Shown here piece by piece: positions 58,375 to 64,000 of a DNA stretch of 64,000 nt. The notes below the pieces were generated by a model. It was not told the origin of the DNA. It searched no databases and saw only the letters and a program-made list of their open reading frames with translations. A program made the position numbers and the translations under genes. The number at the start of each line of letters is the position of its first letter. Within the stretch, counting starts at the first letter, position 1. The DNA is from Bursaphelenchus xylophilus (Eukaryota; Nematoda; Chromadorea; Rhabditida; Aphelenchoididae): NCBI GenBank assembly GCA_904066235.2, contig CAJFCV020000002.1:11222001-11286000 (forward strand). The letters run 5' to 3'.

Positions 58375-61300
58375 ATGTACGCTCAACGAATTCTGCCGTC
58401 TCTTCCAGCCTTTGCCTTGAGATCTGGTGGTAAGTAATCATTGTGCTACAAACGCCGCCATAATACACAAAAAATGGTCTACAGGCCAAAAACATTTGTT
58501 ATAGTCATACTTCTGTACAACGAAGGGTCCGAAGAAATTTCTAACAGAATGGCTTTGTTATACAGGGTCTTACAAAAAACGTGAAGGAAAGTGGAAGGCT
58601 GTCACTTCCGGCGGAGGCGGCGCAGAGACTTCGTATTTGAAATATGTATTTTTAAAAGACATAAGTTTTTGTCTACGAAATAACAAGCTTTTAGAGTGCA
58701 AACTGAGGTCGCTACGACCTTCTGAAGTAGAGGCATCTCTACCCCGAAAACTAGGTTTTTTCGGTTGAAAATGATCGAGAAATTTCGGACTTTTTCGGTT
58801 GAAAATTACCAGGAAATGTCGGATTTTATGGGGTTTCTTGATATAGTCTTTAAGAAAACGTGCATAATTTGCAAGTGTTGGCACTCTCCTCATATTTTTC
58901 AACATCAACCATATCGAAACACCCCAAAAAATCCGACATTTCCTGGTGATTTTCAACCGAAAAAGTCCGAAATTTCTCGATCATTTTCAACCGAAAAAAC
59001 CTAGTTTTCGGGGTAGAGATGCCTCTACTTCAGAAGGTCGTAGCGACCTCAGTTTGCACTCTAAAAGCTTGTTATTTCGTAGACAAAAACTTATGTCTTT
59101 TAAAAATACATATCACAGCATTCCGAAATTTTTTCGCCGCCGATCGGTGTCTAAAAAAATGAAAAATTAAAAAGTGCACATTACATTTTCATGTGTGTAA
59201 GGGTAGCCCGAAGAGAAACCGGCAAAAACAAAAACTCTTTATGTAGAGTAATCAATTTCCTTTCAGAGTATGTAAGTTTTGTCTTCAGGTTGTCCGCTAC
59301 CTTTGAGAAAATCGTCACTAAAAAAATGGAAATTTCGATTTTGAATGCCAAAAAAATGTACTTTCTTGGGGCCACCAAAGAAGATGTTGGAGTCTATCGT
59401 AAAGAGAATTTCAAGGGCTACAACATATTAAAATTTCAAGATTTTTGTGGGGGTTTGAGTCAAGTTAGAGTGAAAAAACCTCTGATTTTGGCCATTTTTT
59501 GCACTTTTTCTTGATTTGTTTGCACTTTTAGTGCAAAAATATAAAACCCTCCGTGGGCGATGGAATCTGTGTGTCATGCCGGATATGCGTGCCAAACTTG
59601 AAGCTTCGCTAACGCTCCGGAGTCGCTGAATATCCGTTTAAATACGAAACCTTAGAGTACAATTTCTGTTGTTTGAAATCGCTTTATCTGCTCCAAGATC
59701 CCTTTTGATCAAAAATATATTGTCTGTATACATTGTATAACAACTGCATGACGACTTAATTGCAAAAGTCTAACTCAGCTTGGCGGTTAATTTAATAGGT
59801 TGTTGCAACAAAAAATTGGCTCTGGGAAGGATTTTCTGTTAAATGCAATTTTCGAAATGAAAAAAATATATCGTGAGTAAATGATAAGAAATTGTTATAC
59901 ACTGTATATAGACAATATACTTTTTATCAAAAGGTATCTTGGAGCAGATAAAACGACTTCAAACAATAGAAATAGTACTCTAAGGTTTCGTATTTAAACG
60001 GATATTCAGCGACTCCGGAGCGTTAGCGAAGCTTCAAGTTTGGCATGCATATCCGGCATGACACACAGATTCCATCGCCCACGGATGGTTTTATATTTTT
60101 GCACAAAAAGTGCAAACAAATCAAGAAAAAGTGCAAAAAATGGCCAAAATCAGAGGTTTTTTCACTCTAACTTGACTCAAACCCCCACAAAAATCTTGAA
60201 ATTTTAATATGTTGTAGCCCTTGAAATTCTCTTTACGATAGACTCCAACATCTGTTTTGGCGGCCCCAAGAAAGTACATCTTTTTGGCATTCAAAATCGA
60301 AATTTCCATTTTTTTAGTGACGATTTTCTCAAAGGTAGCGGACAACCTGAAGACAAAACTTACATACTCTGAAAGGAAATTGATTACTCTACATAAAGAG
60401 TTTTTGTTTTTGCCGGTATCTCTTCGGGCTACCCTTACACACATGAAAATGTAATGTGCACTTTTTAATTTTTCATTTTTTTAGACACCGATCGGCGGCG
60501 AAAAAATTTCGGAATGCTGTGCATATTTCAAATACGAAGTCTCTGCGCCGCCTCCGCCAGAAGTTATAGCCTTCCACTTTCCTTCACGTTTTTTGTAAGA
60601 CCCTGTATTAATACTTGTTTGTCTCGGCCGAAAATTCAATCTTAAAGCCTATGAAACTTTTTGCTACAATGGCGGATCTGATCCAGTGGCTAAAAAACAT
60701 ATCATTCTGCATCGGGGAAGCATCAAAAAATGTGGCAAAATACTTCCCTCTCCAAGTGAAAAAAAAACTTCGATTTCAAAAGCGCGCCGGCTCTTTTTGC
60801 GAGGGAAAGGGCGCGCCCATCAAAACGGAGTTTTTTAGTTGGAGAGGGAGGCATTTTGATACATTTTTGACACTTCCCGGATGCAAAATGGTACTATTTT
60901 TGCCCCTGGATCAGATCCGTCGCTGTAACTTTCCATGCCAAAATTGGCAAAAAATGGCGAATTTTTGCCAACTTTCTGCCTGAAAATCTCGGTCGTTTCT
61001 GCAAAACGCTTGCTAGGAGTCTCGCATATGTCTGAAAAAAATCATTTTAAAATTTGTGCCAAGTTTCATCAAGATCTCAGCATCGCACTTGGAGTGCTTC
61101 CCTTGTGAAATAGATTTTAAAAAGAGTTTAAGGCTGCGTATTTTACCAGCTGCAAGATTTACGGTCATCTTTTTCAGCTTCCCGCTCCATTCAAATTTCT
61201 GCCGCCCTCACCAACACTGCCCCTCGACATACTCTGCATGCTCAAAAGCCTCAAAAAGAACGCGCACCAAAGAGTGCTGAGAAACCTCAGAGCAAAGCGA

Positions 61301-61410
61301 AAGCGAGCAGTAAAATCGAAAGAGATACTCGAAAAGATTCTGACGTCAAACAGAAGAAAGGAATGAGCGAAGAGATCAAGGAGAAGGCCGACCACCGAAG
61401 AAGCAACTAA
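58375..61410 (+). CDS. Small basic protein with probable mitochondrial presequence (two exons)
   Basis: Exon 1 58375-58429 (18 codons plus one base) joins across a 2748 bp intron to exon 2 61178-61410, with phase 1 agreeing and acceptor tttttcag, giving 95 residues. The start ATG is four bases after tttcag. The N terminus MYAQRILPSLPAFALRSG has the Arg/Leu/Ser pattern of a mitochondrial targeting peptide. The rest is hydrophilic, rich in Lys, Ser, Ala and Glu (SAEKPQSKAKASSKIERD, KKGMSEEIKEKADHRRSN). I do not recognise a family. Support is the coherent splice, open frame and codon composition. The intron contains a 2.0 kb transposable element, a hairpin MITE and a family D fragment. Confidence 0.6.
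58563..60605. mobile_element. 2.0 kb non-autonomous element, CAGGGTCTTACAAAAAA termini, TA target
   Basis: ta-CAGGGTCTTACAAAAAACG ... CGTTTTTTGTAAGACCCTG-ta. The body is a palindrome (arm 58563-58830 mirrored from 58925) interrupted in the right arm by another palindromic element (59114-60521). No transposase reading frame is present. The short 278 bp relative is at 14303-14580. Confidence 0.88.
59114..60521. mobile_element. Nested 1.4 kb palindromic element with CATAT target duplication
   Basis: CACAGCATTCCGAAATTTTTT ends mirrored by AAATTTCGGAATGCTGTG, with the axis near 59830. CATAT stands on both sides (59109-59113, 60522-60526). Removing the element plus one CATAT restores aaaatacatatttcaaatac, exactly the mirror of the left arm of the host element. 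Arms include a matching pair of 65- and 107-codon open frames on opposite strands, which may be remnants of coding sequence or chance. Confidence 0.85.
60667..60925. mobile_element. Hairpin MITE family 1, copy 12
   Basis: ta-CAATGGCGGATCTG ... CAGATCCGTCGCTG-ta. Near full length. Confidence 0.85.
60930..61108. repeat. Element family D, end fragment
   Basis: Contains aaatctcggtcgtttctgca, agtctcgcatatgtctga and terminal cttggagtgcttcccttgtg, the counterpart of the 13855 TIR. Confidence 0.6.
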
Positions 61411-61664
61411 TAAGAACGAAAAAGTTGTATAAACGGTCACTGTAGAGTTTTAATTTAAAAAATATTATAACAATCTCGTAATCAATAATGGTATTATTAT
61501 ATTGTATTGCAGTGTAATAAAATGGAAAAGTTTTGAGCAAAATTCAGGAGAGCTACTTTTTGATCCTTGAAACAAGAAAATTGCGGACAAGCCATCTAAA
61601 ATCAAGTATGTTATTCGACGTGGTATACACCCTGAGGCACTGTTCAGGAATTTATGTACAAATA
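61411..61664. other. 3' flank of the small gene
   Basis: An aataaaatgg poly(A)-type signal lies about 105 bp after the stop. Nothing else was seen. Confidence 0.4.
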
Positions 61665-61923
61665 CAGTGGCGGACCTGTTACAGTGGCAAAAAACGTATC
61701 ATTTTGCGTCCTGGAAGCATCAAAAAATGCAGCAAAATACCTCCCTCTCCAAGTGAAAAAATCTCCGATTTCAAAAGCGCGCTCGCTCTTTTTGTGAAGA
61801 AAAAGGCCGCACTCTTCAAAATGAAGTTCTTTCATTAGGAGAGAGAGGCAGTTTGCTACATTTTTTGATGCTTCCCGGATGCAAAATGATCCGTTTTTAG
61901 CCACTGGATCAAGTCCGTCACTG
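61665..61923. mobile_element. Hairpin MITE family 1, copy 13
   Basis: ta-CAGTGGCGGACCTG ... AAGTCCGTCACTG-ta, full length. Confidence 0.87.
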
Positions 61924-61973
61924 TAGCTTTTTTTCAATTCAGCGATGGTTTATTTAGACTAACTCCATATTTA

Positions 61974-62220
61974 CAGTGAGGGACGGGATCCAATGGCAAA
62001 AGACGACTCATTTTGCATCCCGGAAGGGACCAAAACGCCTCCAAACTCTTCCCTTCTCGAACCTAAAAAACCCCGATTTGAAGAGCCCGCCTTGAAGGAA
62101 AGGGCGCACTTTTCAAAACGGAGTTTTTTAGCTTAGAGAAAGGAAGGGTTTGGAGTTATTTTGGCCCCTTCCAAGATGCAAAAGGAGACGTTTTTTGACA
62201 TTGGATCCCGTCCCTCACTG
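61974..62220. mobile_element. Hairpin MITE, diverged subfamily of family 1 (copy 14)
   Basis: ta-CAGTGAGGGACGGGATCC ... GGATCCCGTCCCTCACTG-ta. The termini match each other closely although they differ from the common family, so both arms changed together. The interior keeps gcatcccggaaggg and gatgcaaa. Confidence 0.87.
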
Positions 62221-62279
62221 TATAATCCAACGTGGAAATGAGAAAGAGGGAGATTGCTTCGACATCACTATTTTTGCTG

Positions 62280-62580
62280 ATTTCTGTTTTTTCTTTAGTA
62301 GTACTGTTAAACAGTACTTTTTAAAACTTTTTCTTAAGAAACTCAATTAAGGGGCTTTCCAGGGTGCCGGTTTCAAAAATCATGTTCATATTTTCTGATT
62401 TCTATTTTTGTTCTTAAGTATTTAGTACTGTTACGTAGTAATAATTTTTAGACTTTGTTTCTAAACTACTTGAGCAGTTTACGATGTTGCCGGTTTCAAA
62501 AATCATGTTCATATTTACTGATGTCTACTTTTGTTCTTTTAAGGACAGTACTGTTAAGTCGATTTCTTTCACTTACGGTA
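62280..62580. repeat. Short direct repeats with gtttcaaaaatcatgttcat
   Basis: gccggtttcaaaaatcatgt occurs at about 62367 and 62487, each preceded by a tagtactgtta-type motif and followed by ttctgatttct or ttactgatgtct. Related phrases occur near 17080 and 34040. Confidence 0.6.
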
Positions 62581-64000
62581 ATGAGACATTCAATGGCGTA
62601 AATATCTGAACAAACTGTTCAGGATGCTGCCGATCCCATTTTCATGCCGATACAACGGCACACATCTGAAATAATCGCCATTTCCTGTTTATAGACTGTT
62701 TTCCATGAGCCGAATTTCTTCGCTCGCGGTGTTATGCAATGTGTGCGTTGTTTTACTTAAAATAGCTAAAAATCCGCTTATATGAGCTGACTTAGATTTT
62801 GTTAAGAGAAGAGAACATAGGACGTAACGGTTCCTCAACTCGTTTTTCACACGCCTGTGAGAAGTGAGAGCTTGTTCTAAAGATGATAATAAATATATAA
62901 TCACATCGTAGTGTTAGTCTACAAGAGAGATATCGCGTATCTGAGCGCGTTGTCCCCGCCGCGAGAAATCGATGGTGCTGTGACTCAAAATGCCCAATTT
63001 GAACCGCTTCTGGGAATTCTCCATAGCTTTCCGTTGTCGCTAGAGCCATTGCAATGAACTTGTTCGTGAATACGACTTGATATGCAATTCTTTGCTCTGG
63101 TATTCTTTGTGCCTTGTCGTGAACGTCCATGATACGCCCTTGTGGAAAGACGTCGTCAGCGCATTGTTGTAGACTCCAGAGAGCTCTTCAATCGTTATTT
63201 TGTCTTTTGTTGGCACGGCAGATTGGTTGATAAAAAAGAGCTGAAATTAAGAAATTGCCAAATGACCGGTATATTCGAAGAAGGTTGTGGCTTGTTAAAT
63301 AGTAAAATAGCTATATACCACATCGAAAATTTAATATTAGGTTGATTCAAAGAATAGAAAAACACAATTACGTTCTCCAGAGGCTTCATTTGTTCTCTCC
63401 AGCCAAAAAGTTGTCGGTCCTTAAGGATTTTTTTTATCTCCGTCGCTTTTCTTTTTTTGATGTTGTCCTTTCTGCGCATGATGCCTTTGAAAAGGTATAC
63501 CATGCTCCGGACCCTTTTGGCCACATGAAAATCTTGTCAAAGACATCTCCAATAGATGGATTCTGATCAGGCAATCGTGTCCTTTAGAAATTTTTTGTCC
63601 TTTTGGAATAATTTTGGCCTCTCGGAAGGATCTTCCCAGATGTTGCATTGAAACTAGTGGCTTCATTTCCAATTTACGACGAAATAGGCTACAAAATTTT
63701 GCAAACAGCGGAATTACGTATCGCTTTCCAAGCGGCCTGTTTTTTTACGTACCTGCAGTATAAAACTTCCGCGGCGACTACGATTTTTTTCTGAATAAAG
63801 GCCAATAAAGCCAAAGAACCAGTTGTACATTTCCTCATACTTTAAGTCAATTGGTTACGGCACACTTCTTGAAATAACGCAGCAGAAATTTTGGGAAATG
63901 GAAGTAACACGTAGACATTTGGCATTACGGGAAAAGTTGCTCCATTGGGGTGACGGCCTTATCTGTTAGTGATCACCTTACGACGTACAGTCTTTTTTAC
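62581..64000. other. Right edge, no confident gene
   Basis: A minus-strand open frame at 62792-63130 (MDVHDKAQRIPEQR...; open further upstream to about 63170) and another at 63421-63672 (MEMKPLVSMQHLGR...) have coding-like composition. I recognise no family and find no clean splice links. They may be exons of a gene extending past the window or decayed transposon coding sequence. Confidence 0.3.

Noticed and set aside
59191..60444. Two nearly identical 107-codon open frames in opposite orientation
   Set aside because: They are the two arms of the nested palindromic element. No transposase motif is recognised, so not called as genes.

Overview
This is a 64 kb piece of eukaryotic chromosome, most likely from a nematode. 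The evidence is a three-exon cuticle collagen with an N-terminal membrane segment, a seven-helix receptor of the nematode serpentine type, GT/AG introns with tttcag acceptors, and many start codons lying a few bases after an unpaired tttcag/ttttag, as expected for spliced-leader addition. The genus cannot be fixed from the sequence alone. I find no tRNA, rRNA, CRISPR, virus or bacterial gene.

Layout, left to right. A 3' fragment of a coiled-coil (TPR-like) gene (+) converges on a complete 12-exon condensin subunit SMC2 (-). Next comes a chemoreceptor gene (+) with very large introns, then a head-to-head pair of pepsin-fold genes with damaged catalytic motifs (17.9-24.1 kb). A FLYWCH-like zinc-finger gene A (-, 24.7-28.2 kb) follows, then EIF2B2 (-) and RTCB (+), which diverge from each other. 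After RTCB lies a second, decayed copy B of the zinc-finger gene (35.4-38.2 kb), bracketed by ~210 bp direct repeats. Then MRPL36 (-), RAB7 (-), TIMM8 (-), a kinesin-14 motor (-), a cuticle collagen (-) and a two-exon gene for a 95-residue probable mitochondrial protein (+). The housekeeping genes serve unrelated pathways (chromosome condensation, RNA ligation, translation initiation, endosome traffic, mitochondrial import and translation). Apart from the divergent and duplicated pairs I see no functional cluster.

The most striking content is repetitive. Introns and spacers are packed with palindromic, TIR-bearing non-autonomous elements. These include at least 14 copies of a ~250 bp CAGTG-ended hairpin MITE in TA sites, a ~150 bp second family, mariner-like MITEs plus a relic of mariner transposase, and small hAT-type elements with perfect 8 bp target duplications. 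There are also larger inverted structures: nearly whole introns of SMC2 and RTCB are single palindromes, a 2.3 kb palindrome lies at 45.5-47.8 kb, and a 2.0 kb nested element at 58.6-60.6 kb. In two places a hairpin MITE sits at the exact axis of a larger inverted duplication.

Exon boundaries below were worked out by hand from splice signals, phase continuity and family conservation. Names of conserved genes are secure. Element families are described from what repeats within the window and have not been checked against any database.
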